From: Albula goreensis
Taxonomy: Eukaryota > Chordata > Actinopteri > Albuliformes > Albulidae
Direction: 5' to 3'
Length of the DNA: 64,000 nt
Assembly (NCBI GenBank): GCA_022829145.1
Contig: CM040763.1
Coordinates: 112,842 to 176,841, forward strand
Shown: in pieces, positions 52,623 through 64,000 of the stretch
Numbering within the stretch: position 1 is the first letter of the stretch
Layout: each line of letters opens with the position of its first letter
Made by a program: the position numbers and the translations under genes
Notes under the pieces: generated by a model
What the model was told of the DNA's origin: nothing
Databases searched by the model: none
The model's input: only the letters and a program-made list of their open reading frames with translations

Positions 52623-54944
52623 AATCGACTGCTCTCTCTGGCATGAGTCAGACTGCCTAAAGTGGCTTTTATTCAGGTGTCTTTCCAGATAATGTTATTG
52701 GATATTAATTAAAATCCGCTCCATCTTTCCTCCCCTTCTTCCTCCCAACCTGGTCTCTTCTGTCTTTTCCGTGGTGTTTCCTGCTGAGCGTCTCCCTCCT
52801 CAGGAGGACAGTGCCAGGGCTGAGAGAGTGGGTACATCTCATAAAAGATAAACAACACAACATTTGCTCCTTTAATTTGTTCCTCTGTGTTTGAGTAGTG
52901 ACAAACCAAAAATGATAAACATTTGATTTTAAGATGATTGTTGGCTATTTTTATCAGCTTGTAAAAATTCCAGCATCATAAATACTCAATAGGCTGAATA
53001 CAAGTTAACCATATGTGTGGTACAAAACTATAACAGTGATATGACAAGACAATATGAACTCACCAGGGCGGAGTTATCTAGGGCCTCTCTATCCACCTGT
53101 ACCTTCCTCATCCATTCTTTTGCACTCTCTTCCATCACTTTTCTTGTTGCATCCACGACTGTACTGTCTCTCTGGCTGTTTCACAGTGAAAGCCTTTGTT
53201 TCTTGCTACAGTCTGTTCTTTTTTTTGTAGCTGCTCTGTGACCTAAATGGCTCTACCTAGGCTCACATTATTGGGAATGTGGTGCTTTTTTCACATTTCT
53301 GAACAAGCCACTAGGGGGCCTTTCCTTTATTCTCAATGTGGTGCTCAATGGTTGAGTCACAGCCAGTCCCCGATTGTGAAGAACACCATTGTGAGTTTCC
53401 AAACGGTGTGGCCCAGGGACTCCAGGTGTTCTGTCAGTGTCCTGCAGTATGTCCCGCTGAGCAAAATATTGATTTAGACAACCAGAAGAAGAGCATGACA
53501 CACAACCATGACTATGGTCTGTATCATATATATGATATAAGATTCTTAAGCTTTTTGTTTGGTGACCCCCCCGCCCCCAAAAAAAAAAAAAAAAATTCCC
53601 TCCTTCACTTAATTTTATTCTTTCACACAAGCTAAACAATGTAGGTGTTACGGTAAATGTGTAAAAACGTGAAATCTATACACTTACCGGTTTATTGGGA
53701 AATCCATGCATTTCCCTGCAGACCGGTGTATGTGGATAAAAAAAAAACAGAATTAGCAAGCGCGTTCACCTATTTGGAGCGGTCTGTCAGATGCGCTCCG
53801 TAATAATATGCATACTCAGGGCTTGCTGCAAGCGTGCAAGCCTCCCCCTTGCGCTGCATATCTTAGCTTGGAGGCGACCAAGTCTTAACATTTTTCTTGT
53901 CGTGAAACGCCACAGAGAACTGATTCTTGAATGTGTTTCTAGTTTCATTTGTCCGCGACTCATTTCACTTGAATCGCAAAAACGACGCTTTCGTGTTACT
54001 GTTATATTCCCTTTTGCTAATTTACATTGGAACATGGACGTGTGTCAACTGTCTCCCACAGCCGCGAACGGAAACTGTGGCTTTAAAACAGTTTTCCATC
54101 GTCGCAGCGATCACTGTAGTCTACAGGAGTAATGGCTGAAGCCTTACGATCTGAAACCTGAGAAATAAAAAGTTATGGATTGCAACAGTGTCTTCATCTA
54201 ACTAAGCTAACCTTGCGATCAAGGCTAGTTTGTCCAGTAAACCAAAGTGATTTCAAGTGTTTCAGTACAACACGATCACTTTCCCTGATCAGTGTAACCA
54301 GAATTCTTTCTCTCAGAGGAACAGTATGGAAAACACTCTCAATTGTGCATCTAGGCTACTGAATGATGTATTAAAACGATAGATTTCATTTTTAAAATCT
54401 TAAATGTAAAAGAAAATGTGCTTAATACATACAGACAGAAAACCATCTCGCGACCCCTCCCATTTTCTGCAAACCCCCTTTTTTTTTTTTCCTGAGCATT
54501 CGTTCAAGTGCCAATAATTTATTTGAACATAAATGCATATTGCTTGTATTTGAAATAGAATGTTTGGATTTTCTATTTTGTAAAAATGCATATTCTTCAC
54601 GTATTTTAGAACGGACTGCAGCCCAGGGCCTTCCACTTGCTGTGCTCCGCCATTGTGTTTTCATAAATCATGGCATTGAATCTAACAATACAAAAGATAC
54701 ATACATGTCTGTGTGGTATATATGCATTCATACAATTACAAAACCTTATCGCAAAATGTATTTGCTTCCCACAACTCTCTCATTCACATTCACATTCCTA
54801 CTAATTAGCGGCATCTAAAGCAAATGTTTTTGGTTGGCCTATTATGCGAGCCGTAGTTTTCAATTAAGTCGCAGATCGCATGATAAGCATGAATACATAG
54901 CTTAGCTTCCTGAGAACTGGCGTCTAACATTAAGAGACACGAAA
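52623..54944. other. intergenic sequence downstream of mical3
   Basis: No gene recognised. 53640-54150 is CpG-richer and may be part of the hAT-type element whose relic ends at 55175. Confidence 0.45.
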
Positions 54945-55175
54945 GTGAAGCAAAAACGTTCTGCGCACAAGTTGCAAAGCGAATGCCATACTGATCTACA
55001 GCAGGACTTTTATGATAAATTGCTCCAATATGTAAAGTTCATAAAGAACGCAGAAGACCAAATACCAAGGAACCTGCAAGAACACCAACAGTCTGAGTTT
55101 CCAAATGTGAACATCGGCCTGAGAATTTTCCTCACTTTACGGACATCATCAATGAATATGCATGGTGAAATCTAG
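54945..55175 (+). mobile_element. hAT-like transposase C-terminal relic
   Basis: A 76-codon frame with FPNVNIGLRIFLTLRTSS resembles the hAT dimerisation region (FPNxxxALRIxLTxP), preceded by LLQYVKFIKNAEDQIPRNLQ. It lacks the following SAERSFS motif and the catalytic part. Intergenic, 3 kb past the mical3 poly(A) signal. Confidence 0.45.
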
Positions 55176-55229
55176 GAAAAAGATCTTCTACAGAGGTATG
55201 GAAAATGATTTGATAGAAGCCATAGAATG

Positions 55230-55525
55230 CTTTGACCGAGGCGAATGATTGCTAGCAGCGCTGACTGCTAAATCTCAGTTTGACTTTATAAATCTCATGT
55301 TTAATATCAGTTGTTTGTAAGAAGTGCAGACTGTGGTGTTAGTGTTACAATTTGTAATTTATACAGTAATGTACATCAATGATAATGCTTCTTTGTTGTC
55401 TGGTATTGCGTCCTTTAGGTATCTTTTGGCTTTGACTGAGGCCAATAATTGCTAGCAACGCTGACTGCTACATATTATTTATATTTTATAAATATCATGT
55501 TCAGAATCATTAGTTTGTGAGATGC
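55230..55525. repeat. two diverged copies of a ~90-bp segment about 205 bp apart
   Basis: GACCGAGGCGAATGATTGCT (55233) and GACTGAGGCCAATAATTGCT (55434) each continue into AGCRRCGCTGACTGCTA and a TTTATAAATMTCATGTT tail. Lies directly after the hAT relic. Confidence 0.55.
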
Positions 55526-57315
55526 ATGTTGCTATCCGGGGGCATCACATATGTCTCAGCCCAGGGCCTCCACACCCATCAATGCGGGCCTGTGTATAAC
55601 GGTTATTTCAGGGACATTTTCCTGACAATTATTCGTAATCTTAAGTGCCAATCATTTATTAGAACTTCAGTCTACCTTGTTTGTGTTTGGCTAGAGTTAG
55701 ATTTAAGATAAGGGCTACGCTAAGGGCTAGCGTTTAGTGGTTGGGTTCGGGCTAAGAATTGGGGTTAAGGTTAAGATTAGGGTTTGGAATAGAAGATTAC
55801 AGGTAGAGTTAGGAACAGAGGGTAAGGTTAGGGTTGGGAACAGAGTGTCAGGGTAAGGGCTGAAGGCCTTCAATAATGCAAAGCAAGGAGCACATGAGAC
55901 AGGGATATGAGATGGTTTAACTGTATGATGCCTAGGTCAGGAGAGTTTAAAGTGCGTTACTGTGCGGCTGCACATAGTACAGGCACACAGGCCAACCGGA
56001 TGGGTGAGCTTGTATGTCCTGGTTTATTCTGGGTTCATCTTAAAACAATAGCAGTGAAATATTTTACAGCTGAATTTGCTGTTAACTTATATGAATGAAC
56101 GCATGAAGGATAGTTTTATTTAACACACTACCGAGGTAGACTTGCTGGCTTTTGTTAACCATTGTAGCGATTATGCTGTATGTATGTATAGCAACAGAGG
56201 GTATTCAATTCATCATTCTGTTTGCCATGTATGTTTAATGATATAGGCATTGCTTATTACAGTGTAACATATATACAAAGACCTATATTATAAAATTAAT
56301 GTGTTGAACCACCTACACCGTAGTCTTATTGACATAGTTGTAGACCTGTTGCATTGCAGATTATTGCTATAGTGGTTCTTTCGGTCATATATAATTAGCT
56401 GTTGAGTAGGTATATCATAAATTTGTTTAATAGTGTGGAATGTTATTCACACATGCAACATGCCAAACCTCGTTACAGAGGCATTTTCCTCCTGGTCGTA
56501 AGCTAAGAGCATTATTCTAGCCTAACTATATGCTAACAAAACTCAAAACTGTTTAAACCGTGAACACTTCCCAGGTGGTGTCATCAATGATATTCAGAAG
56601 CTAACATGCATTAAAGTAGCCCGCTGAAATTATGCTATCAGACAGTAGATGGCAGTGTTGCACCATTGGGTTTTAGACTCTAGACAAGGATGTCTCTTCC
56701 TCTCGGGGTATGTGTGAAGTTTCCCTCTGCAGGCAGATGCTCTGATTTTGGTAAGCACAGCAATATGAGGGCACAGGGAAGCCTGTGGCCAGCATGTGCT
56801 CTGAAACCAGTGTGTGTTTCCCAGACAGTCAAAGAGTGTTCAATCAACCAATCAGAAGCTCCAGAAAAGGTGCTGCCTTTTGCAGAGACTCTTCTCTGAG
56901 TCTGATGGGGGCAGTACTGATGATGTGGTTGAGATGGAGCACTGGCTGATTTGCATGGGTATCGGCTGTGTGTTTTGCATTGACTGGGATGTTGTGAGCT
57001 TTGTGTTTTCTGCAGTGAAATGTTTATCTTGAGGAAAATGAAGTGCCACAGAGCCACAGGGTCATCCTGGCCCCCAGTCAGAGGGCCCCATGGTGCTAAA
57101 GCAATCACCATGCTTACATGCCGGTGGTCTATAGTATTTCAGCATATTGCACCACATTAGATGTGTTATAATGTGATAGCCAGATAATCATGATCCATAT
57201 TGCATGGGTAAAAAGCATGTCCAGCAGTGGACAAAGCAAACAAATTCTGTATTTCAAAATGACATGCTTTTCTTATTCTTTCATGAAGGAGAAATAGTTT
57301 TCCATCTTCCAAATC

Positions 57316-57364
<49 letters not shown>

Positions 57365-57676
57365 TACCCCCACCCCCCGGAACCTGCCACGTACACAGAG
57401 AAGCTGCTCCCTCCCTCCGGTGGGGGGAGAGACATTACAAGCATTCCACTGGCTCTCAGAGCAGCCCCATATGGGTGAGATTTTGCTCTGTTCCCTTCAG
57501 ACCAGGGGCTGGAAAAAGATCACAAATATTCTCACTTTAAACTATTTCATGTGACTCACAGAGCAGGGGTGACTCACAGAGGTGATCTTATGGGAGTGAC
57601 TCATAAACCCAGCCCTGGGCAGATATGATCAGTGGTCCTGTGCACCCCCACGGGCCCCACAATTCAGTATCATTTC
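55526..57676. other. intergenic sequence, degenerate telomere-like stretch
   Basis: 55740-55860 has GGTTAAGGTTAAGATTAGGG-like motifs. The rest is unique, with no coding or RNA gene seen; an (AG)n run lies at 57330-57360. Confidence 0.5.
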
Positions 57677-57815
57677 AAGCTGGGAGTGCCCACTTGCTAA
57701 CCTGGGAGTGCCCACTTGCTAACCTGGGAGTGCCCACTTGCTAACCTGGGAGTGCCCACTTGCTAAGCTGGGAGTGTCCACTTGCTAAGCTGGGAGTGTC
57801 CACTTGCGAAGCTGG
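57677..57815. repeat. minisatellite, 22-bp unit, 6 copies
   Basis: Core CTGGGAGTGCCCACTTGCTA. Confidence 0.92.
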
Positions 57816-58499
57816 GATCAGAGTTGGGTAGTGCTCAGCAGAAGGCAGGGAATCCTACAGTCAGCAGCATGAGCTCCAGGCTCCCTTTACAGACATTACA
57901 CCTCATGCAGTGTGTTCCCTTTTACAGGCGCACATGTGTGTAGCCTATTACCCACAATGCATTTCCTTTTCCAGGGATCCAGGTATTTAAAGTATTCTGA
58001 ATGTTTGAGAGCCAGATTCATTCCTGAGGAAAAGTGTATTTCCAGGGAAGGAGAGACTCATTACATCCGAACAGCGTCTGGGATGGCTGGGGGGAAAGGA
58101 GAGTCTGACCCATGGGCAGCAGCACTCACCCAGTAAAAATGCTCATCAGCTTTAAGTGTGTTAATGCATGATTGCATGTGTGTTTTCAGTGTCGAAGTGT
58201 GAATGAGAGTGTGACTGACGCTCGCCTGTGTGAGTGTGAGTGTCATTGAGTCTGTCATCCAAAGCTCCGTGCGAGTCACTCAGAAAATCAGCCTTCGGAG
58301 AACTGGTTCCAAATTCAGTTGTGGTTCTTCTTTCACCACATTGAACAGCATCTTGACGCCAGTTTGTTCTGTCCTCTGGCATGTTATCGGCCTGTGACAC
58401 AATGCAAATTAGGAGCTAATGTGTAGCTCTGCAGAGCTGCTGCAATGCATTGAAGAGATCTGTCATGCTGCCCAGTTTTACAGATGTGTTATGAAGACT

Positions 58500-58645
58500 G
58501 CTGGGATTATGGTGCCCTTGCAGACAAACTGCAGTGCATGCTGGTATTGTGTTTGCTTTGCAGACAAGCTACAGTGCATGTTGGGATTGCGTTTGCTTTA
58601 CAGACAGGCTGTATTGCATGCTGGGATTGCAACTCTGTACAATGT
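58500..58645. repeat. ~40-bp repeat, 3-4 diverged copies
   Basis: GCATGCTGGGATTGCGTTTG and TTTGCAGACAAGCTGCAGTG blocks. Confidence 0.75.
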
Positions 58646-60361
58646 CTCCATGCTGGAATGTAATTCTTGCTCTGAATATGGTCACATGACTAAAGCCGGT
58701 ATCAGTCTTCTACCTGAGTGACTGAATTTTTGTGCTGTTCTTTATGGTCCCAGTATGCATGTGACCTGCTGTCTCGTATCTGAGCACTTCGTTACAGCAA
58801 TGGAATCTATGCTGACTGACTTTACAACCCTCTCCCCACACCCCCACCCCCACCCCCACAGATAATCTCCATAATGCAGCCTCCGTAGGTTAGCTCGGCA
58901 TTGTGGGACAGCAGGGGCCTGCCTGTCAATGCATGTATTGATCTTAGTCCAGGTCATTATTTTAAATGTGATAGAAATGCCATGCTTAACAGGGGTCACC
59001 TCTGTAAAACTAATTGAACTAGTGGAGTCTGTTAGATCATCTCCGTAATTGTGGAATTGCTGGTGTCAGCACATGGCCAAGGCTGTGGACTGCAGGATCA
59101 CTGCTGGTTCACCTGTATACCTGCACAGGTCACATCCAAGGCACCTGCTGCATGTGTGTGTGCACGCTTCCACAGCACTGAACACTGAAACCACACTGAG
59201 CACTCAAACTGAACTGACCACTCAAAATTCATAAACTCATACGCAGAACTTTCATATCAATGGACAGGTTCTTACTTCTCTTCTTCTGGAGCACTAGCTA
59301 GAGGAAAGCAGGTGACCCTGTCGGCTCTGATATGAAAAACAGAATATGAAAAGTAATGAATCTGCCAGAATATGTTTGAGGATTTGAGGAGCAGGGCTGA
59401 CCTGCTGTAAAACTCTGAGGGACAGCTTAAGAGGAGGAGGACAGAATTATGCAGAAGGGGGTTATTGATTGCAAAGCCCTGGGCTCAAATTTCCATGTCA
59501 CTGTAGCACTGATGAGACTGGCCCCGCGAGACCCAAACTGAGTGGCCAGTCCCAGTGAATAACGATCTGCTGCTCTTGCTCAAATGACCGCTACACACCA
59601 CACCCATTCAGTTTGTTCTGTTGTAAAGTGTTTGTGGTCAGTTTGTTTTGCATGTTCATTATGCATGAGTCAGTTCTGCTAAAAGCCTAATCCATCATGG
59701 AAAGCACCCCAGGATCTCAGAGCTGTAAAGAGGACAGGCTGCTCCCCAACTCCTGTGCGCTGGTCTCAGAACAGACACAGGCTACTGCTCATGACTTACC
59801 TGTGCTCATGAAACACCTGTGCTGATATCTAACCCTCAGCAGGGCACTTAAACAAACCAGAGGTACACCACTATACTGCTTATTGTAAGGGCAGTGGAAC
59901 ACAACACTTCACTGTACCATTTATCATGAATGTGAGATTTTGCCAGACTCATGGAGCACTCTTTAATCTCACAAAGGACACTGATTCAGACATTTCATTG
60001 CAGTATTGCAAAAGAAGCTGAAAAAAGAGAGTATAGAGTATAGAAAATGTATCATGTTGGTATTAAGTTGCTGTGTATTTTGAAGTAGTTTTGTCCTTGG
60101 GAGAAATTAGGAGCAGCATTTTTCTTTTGAGCCTATCCTATAATACACAGTTCAGCCATCTAAACTAATATTTTCAGAATCACCCTGCTTCCTGGAGCAG
60201 AGGAGCTTCCAAGTTCTAAAATGAACATTTCTGCTGCAGTGGAAAAATGAAACCACAATATCACTTAAGCGGAAAATAAGGACCAAAATGAAATGTCTTC
60301 GGAAAATGTATATTTTTGGGTCTGCAGCTCAGCCAAAAACTTGGCCTGCTCTAGTTCCAAG

Positions 60362-60484
<123 letters not shown>

Positions 60485-61594
60485 CTTTACAGCGCAGCCA
60501 ATAGAGCAGGGGAACTGAGAGGCGATGTAAAGTAAACCAAACTTCCACTATGACCACTGCTCACCTGATTGCATTATATTACATTGTAATAGATATTATA
60601 TTACCCGGCTATAAACAGTGCTGCTTAAGCCTGCCCCCCCGTGCAGCAGACATCAGGCTGGGGCTCTGCCCTTCCTCTAAGGAGGCACTTCAGTGGAGTG
60701 AAAGGCCGGGTGAAGCTCTCCGAGGGCTTCAGAGTTAATGAATGAGCGGTCCCAGAGGGGTGACTGTCCTAATGAGTCCCTCCAGGCCTGCAGGGTCTGT
60801 CTGGGACTCACAGCGAGTCCTCTGAGGCCGCTGGAAGCTCTGGGGTAATTAATTAAAGTGATGGTCATTGAGCCACTTACCGCTACAGTTATATTTACTC
60901 TTCCAGTAGTTACTCTCACCCACAGAGACTTAGAAAAGCCCATCCATTTACACAGTTAACAGACATGATATCAAGCTGTTAGCATCAGCTGACTGACTGT
61001 CTATGAGTCCGGTGCCGTTCCTGGGGTACTGAATAAAAGTGGGTTTGAGGATGTAGTTAGCAGCACAGAGTTCAGGTGTAATGGAGCTAGGAATCCGTTT
61101 AAACAGGTGTGTTTTCAGTCCGCTGAGCGGAGAGACACAACTGAGTGAAGGAACCCTTTCAGGTGGAGGATAGCTCAGGTTAAAGGTGCTCTATCTCCCT
61201 CACTCTAGGGCAGTCCCAGTTAAAAGCATGTTATGAGGGCCTGTCTGTGATCAATGTCCTGCCCAATATTAATGATTAAGTTACTGTGTATTAAACTCTG
61301 TTTTGAGCCCTCTGTGTCAGAGCTCGTGGATGTGGGCATGGCCGTTCACAGCAGACAGCATTGGTCTGCAACAACAGCAAATTGTTTCACCTGCCCTGAC
61401 TTTCAGACCCTAAGAGTCTGAGTTTGAAATTAAAATTGTCCCCCTTTTTGGTGAACTGGAGCTCTGTTTGTTTGGGGGGTGGGTGTTGGTACCTGTATGA
61501 TATCACTGCCTGGCCAACAGAAAGGGGGACTCCGTCTGGAGGAGTGATGCCCCATAACAGCGACAGAAAAACCTAATATTACCACCATTAGTCT

Positions 61595-61725
61595 GCGGTG
61601 CGAGTGACTCTGCGGTGCGAGTGAGTCTGAGTGAGTCTGCGGTGCGATTGACTCTGCGGTGCTAATGAGTCTGAGTGAGTCTGAGTGACTCTGCGGTGCG
61701 AGAGAGTCTGAGTGACTCTGCAGGA
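61595..61725. repeat. short irregular repeat (GAGTGACTCTGCGGTGC)
   Basis: Mixed GAGTCTGAGTGA and CTCTGCGGTGCGA blocks. Confidence 0.8.
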
Positions 61726-62110
61726 TTCCTGTCAGTGCCAGTGCTTTTTATTTCTTTGTCTCCTCTGATGGTGAAATAAGCTGATCCACAGAGAGACAAA
61801 CACACACCAGGGCTATGCCTTCTGCCAGATGTCTAAATCTGATTTCCTCTGGAATTTGCCTTTTGTGACCGCCCTCACGCAATGTCTTTTATTTAGTTTT
61901 AGCCAAACTCTGCATTTACTGTTTAATTTCTGTTGCAAATAATTATAGTATAGCCAGCACATGGATTTTTTTGAAAGTGGATGATTGTGGTTGTGGTTTC
62001 AGCACAAAGACTCGCTGTCAATGACACACAGCGGATGATTCAGTGCTATAACTATATCATGCTGAGGAAAAAACAACGCCCAAGACAGGGAGACTGATCA
62101 CAGTTTCCCT

Positions 62111-62197
62111 CGCACCCCAGAGCGGAGTTAATCTGAGTAACTCGCACCCCAGAGCGGAGTTAATCTGGGATGTGAGTTACTCAGATTAACTCTGCTC
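62111..62197. repeat. 24-bp inverted repeat plus overlapping direct repeat
   Basis: GAGCGGAGTTAATCTGAGTA at 62120 (arm to 62143) pairs with 62174-62197 with one mismatch over 24 bp. CGCACCCCAGAGCGGAGTTA occurs directly at 62111 and 62144. Could extrude as a hairpin with a 30-base loop. Confidence 0.9.
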
Positions 62198-62494
62198 TCA
62201 ATATGCTTCGGATATTGTTTGTATACAGTCATGCCAATGAAGCGTTATTATTATTAAAATTGAGAGGTGTGAGTGTGTATGAGAGGGAGAGAGAGAGGGC
62301 ATGGAAGAGGTGTGTGCTTGCTCTGTGAAGTATTTATTTCACTGATGTCCACAGGATTTTTCCTGGTTTCCTAAGACAAGCGTTTTCCGTGCCATGTGTG
62401 GTGGTGAGGTCATTATGTCAGTGTGTCCAAGCGCACCTACAACTCCCACAGCACCCACGCTCACAGGCAAGAGGCACATGCACCACACTGTGCT

Positions 62495-63745
62495 GTTCTC
62501 CCTCTCTGCACTGCTCTCCCTCTCTGTGCTGTGCTGTTCCCATCTCTGCACTGCTCTCCCTCTCTGTGCTGTGCTGTTCCCCCTCTCTGCACTGCTCTCC
62601 CCTCTCTGCTGTGCTGTTCCACACTCTCACACTGCTCTCTCCTCTGTGCTGTTCTGTTCCCCTCTCTGCACTGCTCTCCCTCTGTGCTGTGCTGTTCCCC
62701 TCTCTCTGCACTGCTCTCCCTCTCTGTGCTGTTCTGTTCCCTCTCTGCACTGCTCTCCTCTCTGTGCTGTGCTGTTCCCCTCTCTGCACTGCTCTCCCTC
62801 TCTGTGCTGTGCTGTTCTGTTCCCCTCTCTGCACTGCTCTCCCTCTCTGTGCTGTGCTGTTCCCCTCTCTACACTGCTCTCCCTCTCTGTGCTGTGCTGT
62901 TCCCCTCTCTGCACTGCTCTCCCTCTCTGTGCTGTGCTGTTCCCCTCTCTACACTGCTCTCCCTCTCTGTGCTGTTCTGTTCCCCTCTCTGCACTGCTCT
63001 CCCTCTCTGTGCTGTGCTGTTCCCCCTCTCTGCACTGCTCTCCTCTCTGTGCTGTGCTGTTCCCCACTCTGCACTGCTCTCCCTCTCTGTGCTGTGCTGT
63101 TCCCCTCTCTGCACTGCTCTCCCTCTCTGTGCTGTGCTGTTCCCCACTCTGCACTGCTCTCCCTCTCTGTGCTGAGCTGTTCCCCTCTCTACACTGCTCT
63201 CCCTCTCTGTGCTGTGCTGTTCTGTTCCCCTCTCTGCACTGCTCTCCCTCTCTGTGCTGTGCTGTTCCCCTCTCTACACTTCTCTCCCTCTCTGTGCTGT
63301 GCTGTTCCCCTCTCTACACTGCTCTCCCTCTCTGTGCTGTGTTGTTCCCCCTCTCTGCACTGCTCTCCCTCTCTGCTGTGCTGTTCCCCACTCTACACTT
63401 CTCTCCCTCTCTGTGCTGTGCTGTTCCCCTCTCTACACTGCTCTCCCTCTCTCTGCTGTGCTGTTCCCCTCTCTGCACTGCTCTCCCTCTCTGTGCTGTG
63501 CTGTTCCCCACTCTGCACTGCTCTCCCTCTCTGTGCTGTGCTGTTCCCCTCTCTGCACTGCTCTCCCTCTCTGCTGTGCTGTTCCACACTCTACACTGCT
63601 CTCCCTCTCTGTGCTGTTCTCCTCTCTGCACTGCTCTCCCTCTCTGCTGTGCTGTTCCACACTCTACACTGCTCTCTTTCTCTGTGCTTTGCTGTTCTAC
63701 CTCTCTACACTGCTCTCTTTCTCTGTGCTTTGCTGTTCTACCTCT
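62495..63745. repeat. minisatellite, ~40-bp CT-rich unit, ~30 copies
   Basis: Core CTCTCTGTGCTGTGCTGTTC then CCCTCTCTGCACTGCTCTCC. Asymmetric pyrimidine-rich strand; 489-codon and shorter frames across it are artefacts. Confidence 0.95.
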
Positions 63746-64000
63746 CTGTGCTGTGCTACAGCTGTGTTGAAAACTGTGCTGTTTTACGAGTGATAGCACA
63801 GCACAGACACAGGCAGACTGCAAACAGCACATCTGTAAATAGATTTACAGTCTTCTGACACTCTTAATCACAGATTGTTACGTTCATGTCAGGGGGATTT
63901 TATTTCTTTTCATACTTTCGTTTGAAATCTTTCATGCTTTGAAAAGTCAGATTAATCTGGCTGCATGGACTTAATGGACAACAGCAGGCAAGCCCCTATT

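Noticed and set aside
62389-63858. 489-codon Cys/Leu/Ser-rich frame
   Set aside because: Spans the 40-bp CT-rich array; overlapping frames are equally open, and no domain is seen.

Overview
The window is vertebrate genomic DNA, most likely from a teleost fish. It is intron-rich with GT-AG splicing, CpG-poor, and carries a tRNA-derived SINE, LINE and hAT relics and very many minisatellites. One gene is clearly readable: a plus-strand MICAL3 orthologue (F-actin-oxidising flavin monooxygenase, CH domain, LIM domain, long acidic/proline-rich linker, C-terminal Rab-binding bMERB coiled coil). Its start codon is at 15705 and its stop codon ends at 50740. Whether it is the mical3a or mical3b copy, and the species, cannot be decided from this sequence alone. 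No second protein-coding gene could be supported on either strand; the long open frames elsewhere are products of tandem repeats.

Layout. 1-7 kb: almost entirely minisatellite arrays (29, 31, 32, 45 and about 28 bp units) and a (TG)n tract. 7.87-8.9 kb: a more CpG-containing unique stretch with CCAAT and TATA-like motifs and a strong splice donor at 8222, a candidate promoter and non-coding first exon. 9-15.6 kb: more minisatellites, including one with telomere-like TTAGGG motifs. 15.6-26.6 kb: start codon with a short upstream ORF, FAD monooxygenase exons 1-10 and CH-domain exons 11-13. 28.4-32.9 kb: three phase-0 linker exons and the two LIM exons. 33.7-42.2 kb: acidic linker exons and one giant 2,011-nt exon with three separate coding minisatellites. 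42.7-50.7 kb: a conserved phosphosite-like exon, several candidate cassette exons and five bMERB exons. 50.7-51.9 kb: 3' UTR with AATAAA. 52-64 kb: intergenic, with minisatellites, a 120-bp (TG)n tract, a hAT-like transposase relic and a long CT-rich 40-bp array.

Exon phases join consistently along the whole chain, and every exon is open except one. Exon 6 has an in-frame TAA at 20067-20069 where MICAL proteins have a conserved lysine in the monooxygenase domain. Neither skipping exon 6 nor using the donor-like GTAA at that site restores the frame. It is either a nonsense allele, an early step in loss of the enzyme, or a sequence error. The other striking feature is how often tandem arrays lie directly against splice acceptors. 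Before exons 7, 19 and 26 the array has multiplied acceptor-like pyrimidine-AG motifs, and at the 3' end a 45-bp repeat has amplified the stop-codon context itself. I found no wholly new gene system; the interest lies in the broken enzyme codon, the splice-site and coding minisatellites, and the cassette exons.
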